The translations under genes and the position numbers were made by a program. A DNA stretch of 64,000 bases from Corynebacterium suedekumii (GTDB lineage Bacteria; Actinomycetota; Actinomycetes; Mycobacteriales; Mycobacteriaceae), in NCBI RefSeq assembly GCF_030252185.1, contig NZ_CP126970.1, forward strand, positions 620,001-684,000. Reading direction: 5' to 3'. The notes beneath the pieces are model-generated. The model was not told where the DNA came from and searched no databases. It saw nothing but the letters and a program-made list of their open reading frames with translations. Numbering within the stretch: the first letter of the stretch is position 1; each line of letters starts with the position of its first letter. Shown in pieces: positions 1 to 9,493 of the stretch.

Positions 1-211
1 GGAAGCTGTTGGGGCGCTTCTCCTCATTGAGTTTGATCAGGGTGCCGGCGTCCACCAGCTCCGCGGTCAGTCGGCCCCACTCCTCCTGCGAGCCATCGGC
101 GAAGACGACCTTCTCCGGCTGGAACAGCTCCACTGCCTCTGCAATCCAGGAAAGGAGCTTCTCGTTGTCGGTCGGTGCAGGCCCCTGCAGGCCCTTGATG
201 GCAGTGGTCAT
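1..211 (-). CDS. pckG: phosphoenolpyruvate carboxykinase (GTP), N-terminal fragment
   Basis: Only the first 70 codons lie in the window; the gene runs off the left edge. PckG converts oxaloacetate and GTP to phosphoenolpyruvate and CO2, the first step of gluconeogenesis in the cytoplasm. The visible N-terminus ([13 protein letters not shown], then [20 protein letters not shown]) matches the start of actinobacterial GTP-dependent PEPCK, where this strand-helix unit opens the N-terminal domain. The ATG at 211 is preceded by an AGGAGA ribosome binding site six bases away. The catalytic and P-loop regions are outside the window, so integrity cannot be judged. Position next to trmB, a NYN gene and mmpL3 agrees with the M. 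tuberculosis pckA (Rv0211) neighbourhood. Confidence 0.9.
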   Translation of the reverse strand, partial: MTTAIKGLQGPAPTDNEKLLSWIAEAVELFQPEKVVFADGSQEEWGRLTAELVDAGTLIKLNEEKRPNSF

Positions 212-330
212 GTGTTCTCCTGACATGTGCGTCACTCGGCAGAGTTCTCTTTTTACAGGTTATCTATTTCGGGACGATCTCGGGCACCTCTCCCGGGTCC
301 CGGATCATCCGGCGGTGATGACCAGCCCGT

Positions 331-741
331 TTATCCTTGTTCAATTCGGAGCCATGTGCCGGTTTGTTGATCTACGCCACTACGCGGCGCCCCCTTTCCG
401 GGGGTGGAATCGGCGGGCAAACCCCACGATGCGGCCCGTCCGTCCGCTCCGGTGTGGTCGTCGCCACCCGCCAGGCCCCAGGCCGCCCGGTGCGGGTCGG
501 CCGAGTACACGTCAAATCCGCCGTCGCCGTGGATGCTGGAGATGTGGTCGATCTCTCCGTCCCCGTCCAGATCAGCGTAAATGGTAATTCCATTGCTGTC
601 GCTGAGGGTGACGGAATCGGCGCCCGCCGCCCCGAGCGCGTACTCCTCCCCACCGAGCCGCAGGGTCAGGTCACCCTCCCCCGCGGGGGTACCCGCCGCG
701 ATCACCTCGAGCCCGTGCAGGCTCAGCCACCACTGCTCCAT
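331..741 (-). CDS. DUF6802-like small acidic protein
   Basis: A 136-residue acidic protein of unknown function. It contains a calcium-loop-like stretch, YADLDGDGEIDHISSIHGDGG, followed by FDVYSADP. This is the pattern of the actinobacterial DUF6802 family, whose members carry D-x-D-G-D-G-x-x-D motifs. No signal peptide or membrane segment is seen. The chosen ATG at 741 has GGAGG five bases upstream. An alternative GTG at 759 directly abuts the stop of the upstream gene (TGAGTG) and would add six residues, so the two genes are probably translationally coupled. It is the second gene of a two-gene unit. The family assignment rests on the motif alone. Confidence 0.65.
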   Translation of the reverse strand: MEQWWLSLHGLEVIAAGTPAGEGDLTLRLGGEEYALGAAGADSVTLSDSNGITIYADLDGDGEIDHISSIHGDGGFDVYSADPHRAAWGLAGGDDHTGADGRAASWGLPADSTPGKGAPRSGVDQQTGTWLRIEQG

Positions 742-759
742 CGTCTCCTCCGTCTCCAC

Positions 760-1971
760 TCAGTCCTGCGCCCGGGCCAGTTCCCGCCGCAGCCACGCAC
801 CAGGCCCGGTGCTGGTCATACCCGGCGCGGCGAGGTGTCGCCGGAGGTGGGCACCTTCCCGCTCCGCCCACCTCGCCCATGCGTATCGACGCCCCGACCG
901 CCACCGCAGCCAGCCCGTCACCGCCGCCACCGCGCACCCGGCGACGACCGCCCCGGCCGGGTGCAGCGCCCAGGTGAGTCGGCCCACCGTGACGCCCGCG
1001 GCCGCGGCCACCAGCAGGGCCTGTGCCATGACCGGCAGCGGGTCGGGCCGCGGGCCGAGCATCCGCCCGTGGTCGGCGGCCAGGGTCCCGAGATCCGCGG
1101 CGACACCGGCCCCGTCCTCGCGGGCCCGGTCGAGCAGGCGGGTGAGCTCGGCGTCCGCGTGCGCGAGACGGCGTCGCTCCAGCCCGGCGGCCGCCCGCTC
1201 CCAGGCGCCCGGCCGGGCGGTGGGGAGGGTGCGGGGACGGGCGAGGGCGAGGTGGAGGGCGTCGAGAAGCGGGAGGCCGGGACGCACCACCGTGCCCTCG
1301 ACGCCCGCGGGGAGCGGGGCGGTGGAGACGAGCCGGCCGGTCCGCCGGGCGGCGTCGGCGAGCGTGACGGCATCGGCGTCGGTCCAGCCGCCGGGCGGGG
1401 CGGCGGCGATGACGGCGTCGACCTCGGCGTGATCGACCAGGTCCGTCCCGGACAGGTCCGCGACCGCCACGGCGCGGGTCGCCGGGTCGGGGCCGATGAC
1501 GGTGACCTGGGGGACCCGGGGTGTGGCGGACAGCGCCGGGGCCACGCCGGCGATGGCGGTCAGGGCCGCCGCATGTCCGGGGTGACGGCGCGCCAGGGCG
1601 TTCAGCTCCCCGGCGAGCAACCGGGTACGCACCGTGACCAGCGAGGCCTCGATCTCCGCCCGGAGCCGCTCCGGCGACCGGAGGTCGGGCACGACGAGGA
1701 TGAGGCACGGCCCCGCCTCGACGCGGGCGCGGATCGCGGCGGTGAGGGGACCGGGGTGAGCGAGCACGGCGGCGTCGACACCCGGGCTCAGCGCCGGCCA
1801 CGTGACGGTGACCTCCCGGATCCCCTCCCACCCCAGCGGGACCGGAGCGGCGAGGGTGCAGGCGCCGACCCGGGGCGGGCCGGTGAGCTCGTGCAGGACG
1901 CGGCGCAGCTGGACGCCGGCCGGGCAGCCGAACTCGCGCGCGTGGGCCCAGTCGGCTGCGCGGATGAACAT
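760..1971 (-). CDS. hypothetical protein with C-terminal hydrophobic segment
   Basis: A 403-residue protein that I do not recognise. Its composition is Ala/Arg/Leu-rich with alternating hydrophobic strands in the first 250 residues (for example VTVIGPDP and CLILVVPDLRSPERLRAEIEASL), which suggests a Rossmann-like soluble fold. A helical stretch with a charged AREDGAG segment follows, then a hydrophobic region (PAGAVVAGCAVAAVTGWL) near residue 350 that could be one or two membrane helices. The ATG at 1971 is chosen because GGAGA lies eight bases upstream; the open frame continues to 2205 without a better site. It immediately precedes the DUF6802-like gene. Positional equivalents in M. tuberculosis may be Rv0209/Rv0210, which is a guess from gene order. 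Confidence 0.6.
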   Translation of the reverse strand: MFIRAADWAHAREFGCPAGVQLRRVLHELTGPPRVGACTLAAPVPLGWEGIREVTVTWPALSPGVDAAVLAHPGPLTAAIRARVEAGPCLILVVPDLRSPERLRAEIEASLVTVRTRLLAGELNALARRHPGHAAALTAIAGVAPALSATPRVPQVTVIGPDPATRAVAVADLSGTDLVDHAEVDAVIAAAPPGGWTDADAVTLADAARRTGRLVSTAPLPAGVEGTVVRPGLPLLDALHLALARPRTLPTARPGAWERAAAGLERRRLAHADAELTRLLDRAREDGAGVAADLGTLAADHGRMLGPRPDPLPVMAQALLVAAAAGVTVGRLTWALHPAGAVVAGCAVAAVTGWLRWRSGRRYAWARWAEREGAHLRRHLAAPGMTSTGPGAWLRRELARAQD

Positions 1972-2057
1972 GTCGGGTGTCTCCAACGGCCCTCCCCCGG
2001 AGCGTGTGGTGACCCCAGCATGACCCGTCCACCCGCCGCCCGCAACCGGAGCCCGGC

Positions 2058-4286
2058 TTATCCGAGCGCGTTGCGGGCCCGATGGGCCCGCGCGTGCGCC
2101 CATTCGCTGAGCCCGCGCACCGCACGCTCCGCGAGCAGGGACACCAGCGCCACCCGCCACGGGGCCGCCACGACCGTGCTCACATGGTACGACTGCGTCT
2201 GCCACGGTTCCTTGTAGTCACTCTCGCCGATCATGTGGTCGAACTCGGTGATACCGGCCTCCGCGCTGGCGTTGACCGTGTGCTCGATGAGCTGGTGGCC
2301 GACGGACAGATCGCGGTAGGCGGGATCGAATCGCGTCAACCAGGCCTCGGCCCGGCCACCGGAGAGAATCATGACGTCGAAGGCGGCGAGCTGACCACCC
2401 ACCCGGAGCAGCACGATCCGCAGCGCGCCACGGTCCGCCTCCTCCGACAGGAACGACCGGGCGAACTCGCCGTGGACACCCGCGGTGAGATTGAGACGGG
2501 CCTCCTTCTCCGCCGCCTCGGCGACGGCGGCCACCCGGACCATCTCCGGCCACACCCGGGCGAAGTGCTCCGGTGACTGCACCACCTCGAAGGTCACCTC
2601 CCCCATCTCGCGGCCGGCCCGGTTGCGGGCGCTGCGCAGGCGCTTGAGAGAACGGCCGCTGCGCAGATCGGCGGCGGTGGTCCCCGGCGGAAGCACCGTG
2701 ACAGGGCACACGTCATCGAGCTGATGGTTGAGGGTCCACCCGCCGTGATCCAGCAGGGCCCGCACCAGCGGAGAATCCTCCGGCAGGTGGGTCAGCGCCA
2801 GCGGGAGGCGTCGGCGGTGCAGGCCGTCGACCAGGGCCACCAGGGCGGCGTCATCCTCCGCGAGTGCCTCACCGACGGTGCCCAGGCCATGGCCCGTCAG
2901 CCGGCGCACCGTCACCGTGAGGCGGCTGCGGGTGTGCAGGGGCAGCAGGGCGACGAGCACGCCGTCCCGGTGGACCGTGGCCACGGACAGCCGCCCCTTA
3001 CCCAGGGTGCGGAACCAGTTCAGGGCGTAGGAGGGGCGCGACGAGAAACGGGTGGAACACCGGTCCGCCAGCTCCCGCCACTGGGCGAGCAGCTCGTCGT
3101 CGACCTCGCGGTGCACACTGAACTCCATCGCGGGCCCCGGGGCCGCGGGCAGGTCCGCCGCCCGCGCCAGTTCGGCGAGGATCGTCTCCGCCGAGGCGGC
3201 CATGTCGTAGTGCGCGCTGGCGTGCCGGTGTCCGGCCGCCCCCATCCGGGCGCGCAGCTGCGGGTCATCGACGAGCCGGGTGAGGGCCTCGGCGACCGGC
3301 CCGGGGTGGTGGGCGTCGACGAGCAGCCCCGTCTCACCGTCGATCACCATCTCCGGGATCGCGCCGTTGGGGTGGGCCACCACGGGCAGGCCGGCGGCCA
3401 TGGCCTCGAGGATGGCGTTGGGGGCCTGGTCGATGAGGGAGGGCAGGCAGAAGATGTCCGCGTCCGCGAGGATGTCCCACAACCGGTCCTCGCCCGGCTG
3501 GAGATCGTTGATCACCGTCAGCCCCTCCTCCGGCGGCAGGGTCTCCAGGGTGATGAGGGTGAGGTCGGCGCGGTCGCGGAGGTGGTTGCGCCAGACGTCG
3601 AGAAGCAGGGTGCCGCCCTTGCGTTCCAACGAGGTGCCCACGAACACGATCCCGGGGCGGCGGGCAGGGTCCCGGGGCGGGAGGGGCCGCGCGAAATAGG
3701 GCGAGTGGACGCCCATCTCCAGGTGTTCGACCTGCTGCGGTGGGAGTTCGTAGTCCGGGGAGGTCAGCGAGGTCTCGACCGCGCGGGAACAGGCGAACAC
3801 CTTCGTCGCCGCATCGAGGACCGGGCGCTCGAAGGGGAGGTTGAACACGCTCATCGGCCCGGTGAACCTCGTCGGGGTGCGGTAGGGGATGCTGAACGCG
3901 TTGAGCCGCCCGGTGCTGTCGGTGGTGATGACCGACGGCAGGGAACGGAGCAGGTCGGCTCCACCGAGCAGGCAGTTCTGGGTGTAGACGTGCATGGCGT
4001 CCACCCCGCCCCGGGCGAGTCGCCGGCGGACCCGGCGGCGCATGTTCCACGAGTGCACGAGCTGCCCGCGAAGTGGTTGCAGGTCCAGGTCCAGGCGGGA
4101 CAGCAGCGGCACCGGGGCCCGGAGGATCCGCCCGAGCAGCCCGGGATCCTCGCCGTCGATGAACTCCACGGTGACGTCGTCGCGCTCGGCGAGGATGGAC
4201 CTGAGGGAGCGGTGGACGGTCCGGTGACCGCCGATGTTCTCGTTGACGAAGAGATAGTGCGGGACGCGGGCGGGGCGGGGCGACAT
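2058..4286 (-). CDS. GT4 glycosyltransferase fused to GNAT (FemAB/CelD-like) acyltransferase, copy 1
   Basis: A 742-residue two-domain protein. Residues 1-390 form a GT-B, GT4-type glycosyltransferase: an N-terminal NENIGGH loop, a G-T-S-L-E-R-K-G-G phosphate-binding turn, and the nucleotide-sugar site [20 protein letters not shown] followed by PNGAIPEMV. Residues 400-742 resemble the GNAT_6/BioF2-like acetyltransferases of the CelD family, with GLGTVGEAL, a long [19 protein letters not shown] helix and the terminal [16 protein letters not shown] segment. The ATG at 4286 has AAGGAAAG just upstream, so about 30 residues of the open frame are excluded. It is monocistronic, divergent from trmB, and a full-length paralogue of the product at 21308-23551. 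Likely role: adding a sugar and acylating a surface polysaccharide; substrate unknown. Confidence 0.8.
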   Translation of the reverse strand: MSPRPARVPHYLFVNENIGGHRTVHRSLRSILAERDDVTVEFIDGEDPGLLGRILRAPVPLLSRLDLDLQPLRGQLVHSWNMRRRVRRRLARGGVDAMHVYTQNCLLGGADLLRSLPSVITTDSTGRLNAFSIPYRTPTRFTGPMSVFNLPFERPVLDAATKVFACSRAVETSLTSPDYELPPQQVEHLEMGVHSPYFARPLPPRDPARRPGIVFVGTSLERKGGTLLLDVWRNHLRDRADLTLITLETLPPEEGLTVINDLQPGEDRLWDILADADIFCLPSLIDQAPNAILEAMAAGLPVVAHPNGAIPEMVIDGETGLLVDAHHPGPVAEALTRLVDDPQLRARMGAAGHRHASAHYDMAASAETILAELARAADLPAAPGPAMEFSVHREVDDELLAQWRELADRCSTRFSSRPSYALNWFRTLGKGRLSVATVHRDGVLVALLPLHTRSRLTVTVRRLTGHGLGTVGEALAEDDAALVALVDGLHRRRLPLALTHLPEDSPLVRALLDHGGWTLNHQLDDVCPVTVLPPGTTAADLRSGRSLKRLRSARNRAGREMGEVTFEVVQSPEHFARVWPEMVRVAAVAEAAEKEARLNLTAGVHGEFARSFLSEEADRGALRIVLLRVGGQLAAFDVMILSGGRAEAWLTRFDPAYRDLSVGHQLIEHTVNASAEAGITEFDHMIGESDYKEPWQTQSYHVSTVVAAPWRVALVSLLAERAVRGLSEWAHARAHRARNALG

Positions 4287-4311
4287 TACTTTCCTTCGAC
4301 GAGGACAGACA

Positions 4312-4346
4312 CCGACAACTGTCGGCTGGCGGGGACGATTCGAATC
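4312..4346. promoter_or_regulatory. inverted repeats in divergent promoter region
   Basis: Two palindromes lie between the GT4-GNAT gene and trmB. CCGACA-AC-TGTCGG occupies 4312-4325 and the perfect GATTCGAATC occupies 4337-4346, followed by AT-rich sequence (ATATATTTAC) unlike the surrounding GC-rich DNA. They sit 26-60 bases upstream of the minus-strand start at 4286, a position suited to an operator. No known regulator motif is recognised. Confidence 0.3.
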
Positions 4347-4458
4347 AGTCTCCCATATATTTACTTTCAACGGCACACACCGGCGAACCTGTTACCCCCT
4401 TGTCACCTGCGCGGTCACCAGCGCGGGAAAATTGAAGTTTGACCATCACAAGGGAAGA

Positions 4459-5280
4459 ATGGGACTGATGTCTATCTCCGATTCTCCTGACACTTCCGCA
4501 GCTGGTTCTGCCGCCGGTTCCGGCGACGGTCGACCGCTCGGCGACCTGCCCGCCGGCCGCCCCCTGCAGACCGACTTCGGCGACGACCGCGACTACCCGC
4601 GCCTCGGTGCCGTGAGCTTCCGTCGCGGCACGCTCACCGAGAACCAGGAGAAGCTCTGGGAGGAGCACTGGCCGCGCCTCGGTCGGCTGCTCGACGACGA
4701 GCTCATCGACCTCGACGCCTGGTTCGGCCGTTCCGGTGCGCGCACCATCCTCGAGATCGGCTCCGGCACCGGCACCTCCACCGCGGCGATGGCCCCGCTG
4801 GAGGCGGACACCAACATCGTCGCGGTCGAGCTGTACAAGCCGGGCCTGGCGAAACTGCTGGGGTCGGTGGTCCGGGGCGGCATCGACAACATCCGGATGG
4901 TGCGCGGCGACGGCGTGGAGGTGCTGGCCCGGATGTTCGAGCCGGCGTCCCTCGACGGCGTGCGCATCTTCTTCCCCGACCCGTGGCCCAAGGCGCGGCA
5001 CCACAAGCGCCGCATCATCCAGTCGGGCACCCTGCACCTGATCGCCACCCGCCTCAAGCCGGGCGGGGTCCTGCACGTGGCCACCGACCACGCCGGGTAC
5101 GCGGAGTGGATCTCCGAGCTCGTCGACGTGGAGCCGCTGCTGGAGTACCGGGGCTGGCCGTGGGCGCAGTGCCCGCAGCTGACGGACCGGCAGGTGATCA
5201 CCAAGTTCGAGGGCAAGGGCCTGGACAAGGACCACACCATCACCGAGTTTCTCTGGCAGCGCAGCAACGCGCCTGCCTAA
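4459..5280 (+). CDS. trmB: tRNA (guanine-N7-)-methyltransferase
   Basis: TrmB methylates G46 of tRNA at N7 using S-adenosylmethionine. The 273-residue protein has the SAM-binding motif [16 protein letters not shown] near residue 98 and the family hallmark [14 protein letters not shown] near residue 172, followed by [12 protein letters not shown]. About 50 Gly/Ala/Ser-rich N-terminal residues precede the conserved core, as in other corynebacterial TrmB proteins. The ATG at 4459 follows AAGGGA at good spacing; a second ATG at 4468 and an upstream TTG at 4432 are alternatives. It begins a plus-strand run trmB, NYN gene, mmpL3-type transporter, the same order as Rv0208c-Rv0207c-Rv0206c. Confidence 0.95.
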   Translation: MGLMSISDSPDTSAAGSAAGSGDGRPLGDLPAGRPLQTDFGDDRDYPRLGAVSFRRGTLTENQEKLWEEHWPRLGRLLDDELIDLDAWFGRSGARTILEIGSGTGTSTAAMAPLEADTNIVAVELYKPGLAKLLGSVVRGGIDNIRMVRGDGVEVLARMFEPASLDGVRIFFPDPWPKARHHKRRIIQSGTLHLIATRLKPGGVLHVATDHAGYAEWISELVDVEPLLEYRGWPWAQCPQLTDRQVITKFEGKGLDKDHTITEFLWQRSNAPA

Positions 5281-5308
5281 CCCCTATTTTCTGTGAATTG
5301 AGACAACC

Positions 5309-5986
5309 GTGAGCGACCTTCACGAATCGACCCACCACTACGGCTCACCGGCCACCGGCGGCCCCGACAACCTGCTGCTCGTGTGGGACGCCCCGAACCT
5401 GGACATGGGCCTGGGCGCCATCCTCGGCGGCCGCCCCACCGCGGCGTACCGGCCCCGCTTCGACGCCATCGGCCGGTGGTTGCTGGCCCGCGCCGGGGAG
5501 CTCTCGCACACCTCGGGCACCCACGTCGAGGCGGAGGCGACCGTGTTCACCAACGTCACCCCCGGCGGGGCGGATGTCGTCCGCCCGTGGGTGGAGGCGC
5601 TGCGTAACGTGGGTTTCGCGGTCTTCGCCAAGCCGAAGACCGACGAGGATTCCGACGTCGACCCGGACATGCTCGCCCACATCCGCCGGCGTCACGCCGA
5701 GGGTGTGCTCAAGGGCCTGGTCGTGGCCTCGGCGGACGGCCAGAACTTCAAGGAGACCATCGACGAGCTCGTCGCCGAGGGCCTGCCCGTCACGGTCCTC
5801 GGTTTCCACGAGCACGCCTCCTGGGCTGTCGCCTCCGACACGATCACCTTCGTGGACCTGGAGGAGATCCCCGGGGTGTTCCGGGAGCCGCTGCCGCGCA
5901 TCAGCCTCGACGCCCTGCCTGACGAGGGTGCCTGGCTCCAGCCGTTCCGTCCGCTGTCCGCACTACTGTCGGGGCGTTCGCACTAG
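5309..5986 (+). CDS. NYN (PIN-like) domain protein, Rv0207c-type
   Basis: A 225-residue protein with a NYN/PIN-like fold, a family of metal-dependent ribonuclease-like proteins. Visible acidic positions expected at the metal site are LLVWDAPNLDMGLGAI near residue 28, KTDEDSDVDPDM near residue 112 and VVASADGQNFKETI near residue 140, all in the right order. The start is GTG at 5309, 28 bases after trmB, with only a weak GAG-type ribosome site. It is sandwiched between trmB and the mmpL3-type gene, exactly like Rv0207c. Whether it cleaves RNA is not known; the link to mycolate export is by position only. Confidence 0.85.
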   Translation: MSDLHESTHHYGSPATGGPDNLLLVWDAPNLDMGLGAILGGRPTAAYRPRFDAIGRWLLARAGELSHTSGTHVEAEATVFTNVTPGGADVVRPWVEALRNVGFAVFAKPKTDEDSDVDPDMLAHIRRRHAEGVLKGLVVASADGQNFKETIDELVAEGLPVTVLGFHEHASWAVASDTITFVDLEEIPGVFREPLPRISLDALPDEGAWLQPFRPLSALLSGRSH

Positions 5987-6010
5987 CCCTGTCCGGAAGA
6001 GGAGACCATC

Positions 6011-8422
6011 GTGTTCCTGAAGTGGGGCTATCTTTCCTACCGGTACCGCCGGATCGTGCCGCTGATCCTCATCGCGGCGATTCTCGCGCTGTACGTCATC
6101 TTCGGACTGCGCCTCGGCGACCGGATGAGCCAGGAGGGCTGGGACGATCCCGGTTCGTCCTCCACCGCGGCCGCCGCCATCGAGCTGGACACGTTCGGGC
6201 GGGACAACTCGGGCGACATCATCCTGCTCTACGAGACGACCGAGGAATCGTCGACCACGCTCAATGATCCGGCGACCTTCGGCGCCATCGCCTCCCACCT
6301 GGAGGATCTGCAGGCGCAGTACCCGGAGCAGATCGACCATGTCACCAGTTACTTCGACACCCGCAACGCCCAGCTGATCACCCCGGACGGCGCACAGGCG
6401 TTCGCCGCCATCGGACTGAAGGGGGACGCGGAGCAGACGCTCAAGGACTTCCGCATCGTCGAGGACGCCCTGGTCACCGACGACCTGCCGGACCATGTGG
6501 TCACCCAGGTGGCGGGCGCCACGGCGGTGGCCGACGCCCTCGACGACGGTATGGCCGGCGACATCCTGCGGGCGGAGATCGTCGCCCTGCCGGTGGTGGC
6601 TGTCCTGCTGCTCGTCGTGTTCGGTTCGGTCGTCGCGGCGTTCATGCCGCTGATCGTGGGTATCCTCTCCATCGCCGGTTCGCTGGGCATCCTGTCCATG
6701 CTCGCCGGGGTGGTGCAGGTCAACGTCTTCGCCCAGTCCGTGGTCACCCTGCTGGGTCTGGGCCTGGCCATCGACTACGGCCTGTTCATGGTCTCCCGGT
6801 TCCGGGAGGAGCTGGACAAGGGTGAGGACGTGCCCACCGCCGTGGCCACGACGACGGCGACGGCGGGTAAGACGGTGGTGTTCTCGGCGGCGATGGTCGC
6901 CGTCGCGCTGTCGGGACTGCTCGTGTTCCCGCAGGCCTTCCTCAAGTCCGTCGCCTACGGCGCCATCTCCGCGGTCGGCCTGGCGGCGCTGCTGTCGGTG
7001 ACGGTGCTGCCGGCGATCTTCGGCATGCTCGGCCACAACATCGACAAGTGGACCATCCGGCGGACGAAGCGCACCGCCCGCCGCCTGGAGGACACCATCT
7101 GGTTCCGGATCCCGGCGTGGGCCATGAAGCACGCCAAGCTGGTCACCGTCGGTGTCGCCGGCCTGCTCATCGCATTGACCATCCCGCTGACCGGCATCTC
7201 CTTCGGCGGCATCAACGAGACCTACCTGCCGCCGGACAATGACACCCGTGTCGCGCAGGACGAGTTCAACGAGAACTTCCCCGCCTTCCGCACCGAGCCG
7301 GTCAAACTCGTGGTCACCGGTGCGGACGAACAGCAGCTGGTGGACATCTACATGCAGACCCGGGAGATCACCGGCCTGTCGTCACCGTTCACCCCGGACT
7401 CGGGCACGGTCGACGGCACGACGGTGCTCTCGGCGGGCATCGAGGACCGTGACCTCAACAGCGACGTCGTGGAGCAGCTGCGTGCCATCGAGGTGCCCGA
7501 GGGGGTCACCGCCTACATCGGCGGCACCCCGGCGATGGAGATCGAGTCCATCGAGGCGCTCCTGGAGAAGCTGCCGTGGATGGCGCTGTACATCGTCGTG
7601 GCCACGTTCATCCTCATGGCGCTGGTGTTCGGCTCACTCATCCTGCCGGCCAAGGCCATCATCATGACGGTCCTCGGACTGGGGGCGACGCTGGGCATCC
7701 TCACCGCCATGTTCGTCGGGGGACTGGGCGCCGACCTGTTCAACTTCACGCCGGGCCCGCTCATGTCCCCGGTGCTCGTCCTCATCGTCGCCATCGTCTA
7801 CGGCCTGTCCACGGACTACGAGGTCTTCCTCGTCTCCCGGATGGTGGAGGCGCGCGACCGGGGTGACACGACGGACGACGCCATCAAGTACGGCACGGCG
7901 CACACCGGCTCGATCATCACCGCCGCGGCGCTCATCATGATCGTCGTCGCCGGTGCGTTCGGCTTCTCCGAGATCGTCATGATGAAGTACATCGCCTTCG
8001 GCATGATCTTCGCCTTGGCGATCGACGCCACCATCATCCGCATGATGCTCGTCCCCGCCGTCATGCATCTGCTGCGCGAGGACAACTGGTGGGCCCCGGG
8101 CATCATCAAGAAGGCGTACGAGAAGCTCGGCCACGGGGCCACCCCGACTCCGGCGCCGGCCCAGATGCCGGCCCCCGTCCATACTCCGGTGGAGCCGGCG
8201 CGGGAGGAACCGGTGTGGGAGGAGCCGGCGCCGAGGCACGCGGGCGTCGACACGCATGAGGTCCACGAGGGTGAGCTCCTGCTTGACCACGCCGTCGTGG
8301 TCGACGAGTCCGAGGCCGCCCGCGGTGGCCGCACCACCAGCGAGGACGAGGAACTGGTGCCCTTCGCCGAGCTCATGCGGCGGCTGCAGGAGGACAGGGA
8401 CACCAAGCGACTGGAGCGCTGA
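6011..8422 (+). CDS. cmpL1: MMPL-family trehalose monomycolate transporter (MmpL3/CmpL1-like)
   Basis: An 803-residue RND-superfamily membrane protein with the MmpL layout: one N-terminal helix, a periplasmic loop (about residues 40-180), five helices with GLGLAIDYGLFMVSRF, a second periplasmic loop (about 395-520), five more helices with YGLSTDYEVFLVSRM, and an acidic cytoplasmic tail after residue 700. The two Asp-Tyr pairs used for proton relay in MmpL3 are present near D255/Y256 and D602/Y603. MmpL3 flips trehalose monomycolate across the plasma membrane for outer-membrane assembly. Start is GTG at 6011 with GAGGAGA upstream. Its place beside trmB and NYN genes, and upstream of the mycolate cluster, supports orthology with Rv0206c and C. 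glutamicum CmpL1. Confidence 0.88.
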   Translation: MFLKWGYLSYRYRRIVPLILIAAILALYVIFGLRLGDRMSQEGWDDPGSSSTAAAAIELDTFGRDNSGDIILLYETTEESSTTLNDPATFGAIASHLEDLQAQYPEQIDHVTSYFDTRNAQLITPDGAQAFAAIGLKGDAEQTLKDFRIVEDALVTDDLPDHVVTQVAGATAVADALDDGMAGDILRAEIVALPVVAVLLLVVFGSVVAAFMPLIVGILSIAGSLGILSMLAGVVQVNVFAQSVVTLLGLGLAIDYGLFMVSRFREELDKGEDVPTAVATTTATAGKTVVFSAAMVAVALSGLLVFPQAFLKSVAYGAISAVGLAALLSVTVLPAIFGMLGHNIDKWTIRRTKRTARRLEDTIWFRIPAWAMKHAKLVTVGVAGLLIALTIPLTGISFGGINETYLPPDNDTRVAQDEFNENFPAFRTEPVKLVVTGADEQQLVDIYMQTREITGLSSPFTPDSGTVDGTTVLSAGIEDRDLNSDVVEQLRAIEVPEGVTAYIGGTPAMEIESIEALLEKLPWMALYIVVATFILMALVFGSLILPAKAIIMTVLGLGATLGILTAMFVGGLGADLFNFTPGPLMSPVLVLIVAIVYGLSTDYEVFLVSRMVEARDRGDTTDDAIKYGTAHTGSIITAAALIMIVVAGAFGFSEIVMMKYIAFGMIFALAIDATIIRMMLVPAVMHLLREDNWWAPGIIKKAYEKLGHGATPTPAPAQMPAPVHTPVEPAREEPVWEEPAPRHAGVDTHEVHEGELLLDHAVVVDESEAARGGRTTSEDEELVPFAELMRRLQEDRDTKRLER

Positions 8423-8426
8423 TCAC

Positions 8427-9488
8427 ATGCGGTTTCTGCGGCAGCTGGCGGCGAACCGGTGGGTGAGATGGCTGGCGCCGCTGGCCGTGCTCATCGTGCT
8501 CGGCATCGCCTTCCGTGACCAGATGCCCTTCCTCGCCGACGGTGTGCGGCGCCTGCGTGACGCCCACCTCGGCGGGGTGCTCCTCGTTCTCGTGGCGTCC
8601 GGCGCCTCGCTGGTGGCGATGGCGGAGGTCATGCGCCTGCTCATGGGCGCCGGCGGCACCCGGGTCCCGCTGCGGGAGACCACCGCGATCACCCTGGCCT
8701 CCAACTCCTGGTCGACCACCCTGCCCGGCGGGCCGGCGTTCTCCGCGATCCTCACCTATCAGGTGCAGCGCGGCTGGGGCGCGAGCGTCATCCTCTGCGG
8801 CTGGTTCTTCCTGCTGTCCTCGGCGTTGTCGACGATGTGGCTCGTCCTCATCGGCGGCGCCGCCGTCCTCTTCCTCGGCGCCCAGTTCAGCGTGTGGTCG
8901 CTCGTGGTCACCTTCGTCGCCATGATCGCCCTCGCCGGCGCGGTGTACTGGGCCGCCCGCCACCCCCAGCGCCTCGAGGGGTGGGCCCGACGCCTGCTGC
9001 CCCGGGTCAACCGCCTGCTGCGGCGTGACCCGGCGGCCGGGCTGGAGACGGCGCTCGACCAGATCCACCAGCTGGAGACGGTGCAGCTCTCGCGGACCCG
9101 GTTCAGCGTCGCCGCCGGCTGGTCCCTGGCCAACCGGCTGCTCGACGCCCTGTCGCTGTGGGCGTGCATCTGGGCCGTCACCGGCGACCTGCCCTGGCTG
9201 GAGGCCCAGCCGGACCACACGACGATCATGGGCGTGCTGCTCGCCTACACCACCGCCAAGATCGCCGGCTCCGCACAGGTCACCCCGGGTGGGCTGGGCA
9301 CGGTGGAGGTGACGATCATCGCCACGCTCGTGGCCTCCGGCATGACCGCCGTCGACGCCACGGGTACCGCGATCATCTACCGCCTCATCTCCTTCGCCTT
9401 CATCACCGCCGTCGGCTGGGTGGTCTACACCCTGCACTACGCCCGCCGGGGCGTGACGGCCCGCGCGGCAGACGGCCCACTACAGTAG
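8427..9488 (+). CDS. YbhN/LPG synthase-type flippase-like membrane protein
   Basis: A 353-residue integral membrane protein of the lysylphosphatidylglycerol synthase TM-region (YbhN, UPF0104) family. It shows about eight hydrophobic segments beginning with WVRWLAPLAVLIVLGIAF. Family-type motifs include NSWSTTLPGGPAFSAILTYQ near residue 92 and ITPGG-like AQVTPGGLGTVEVTIIATL near residue 285, the region that in related proteins lines the lipid path. The ATG at 8427 lies four bases after the transporter stop, so the two are co-transcribed and probably coupled. Members of the family have been linked to lipid or lipid-linked-precursor translocation; the substrate here is unknown. Co-expression with the trehalose monomycolate exporter suggests an envelope-lipid role. 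Confidence 0.8.
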   Translation: MRFLRQLAANRWVRWLAPLAVLIVLGIAFRDQMPFLADGVRRLRDAHLGGVLLVLVASGASLVAMAEVMRLLMGAGGTRVPLRETTAITLASNSWSTTLPGGPAFSAILTYQVQRGWGASVILCGWFFLLSSALSTMWLVLIGGAAVLFLGAQFSVWSLVVTFVAMIALAGAVYWAARHPQRLEGWARRLLPRVNRLLRRDPAAGLETALDQIHQLETVQLSRTRFSVAAGWSLANRLLDALSLWACIWAVTGDLPWLEAQPDHTTIMGVLLAYTTAKIAGSAQVTPGGLGTVEVTIIATLVASGMTAVDATGTAIIYRLISFAFITAVGWVVYTLHYARRGVTARAADGPLQ

Positions 9489-9493
9489 GCGGC

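Noticed and set aside
221..234. TGAC-N6-GTCA dyad upstream of pckG as a GlxR (CRP-type) site
   Set aside because: Does not match TGTGA-N6-TCACA and overlaps the ribosome site region by chance; too weak to call.
337..2217. 626-codon plus-strand open frame
   Set aside because: Opposite strand of two minus-strand genes with credible ribosome sites; composition is that of high-GC antisense frames.
2724..4442. 572-codon plus-strand open frame
   Set aside because: Antisense to the GT4-GNAT fusion; no signature and no ribosome site.
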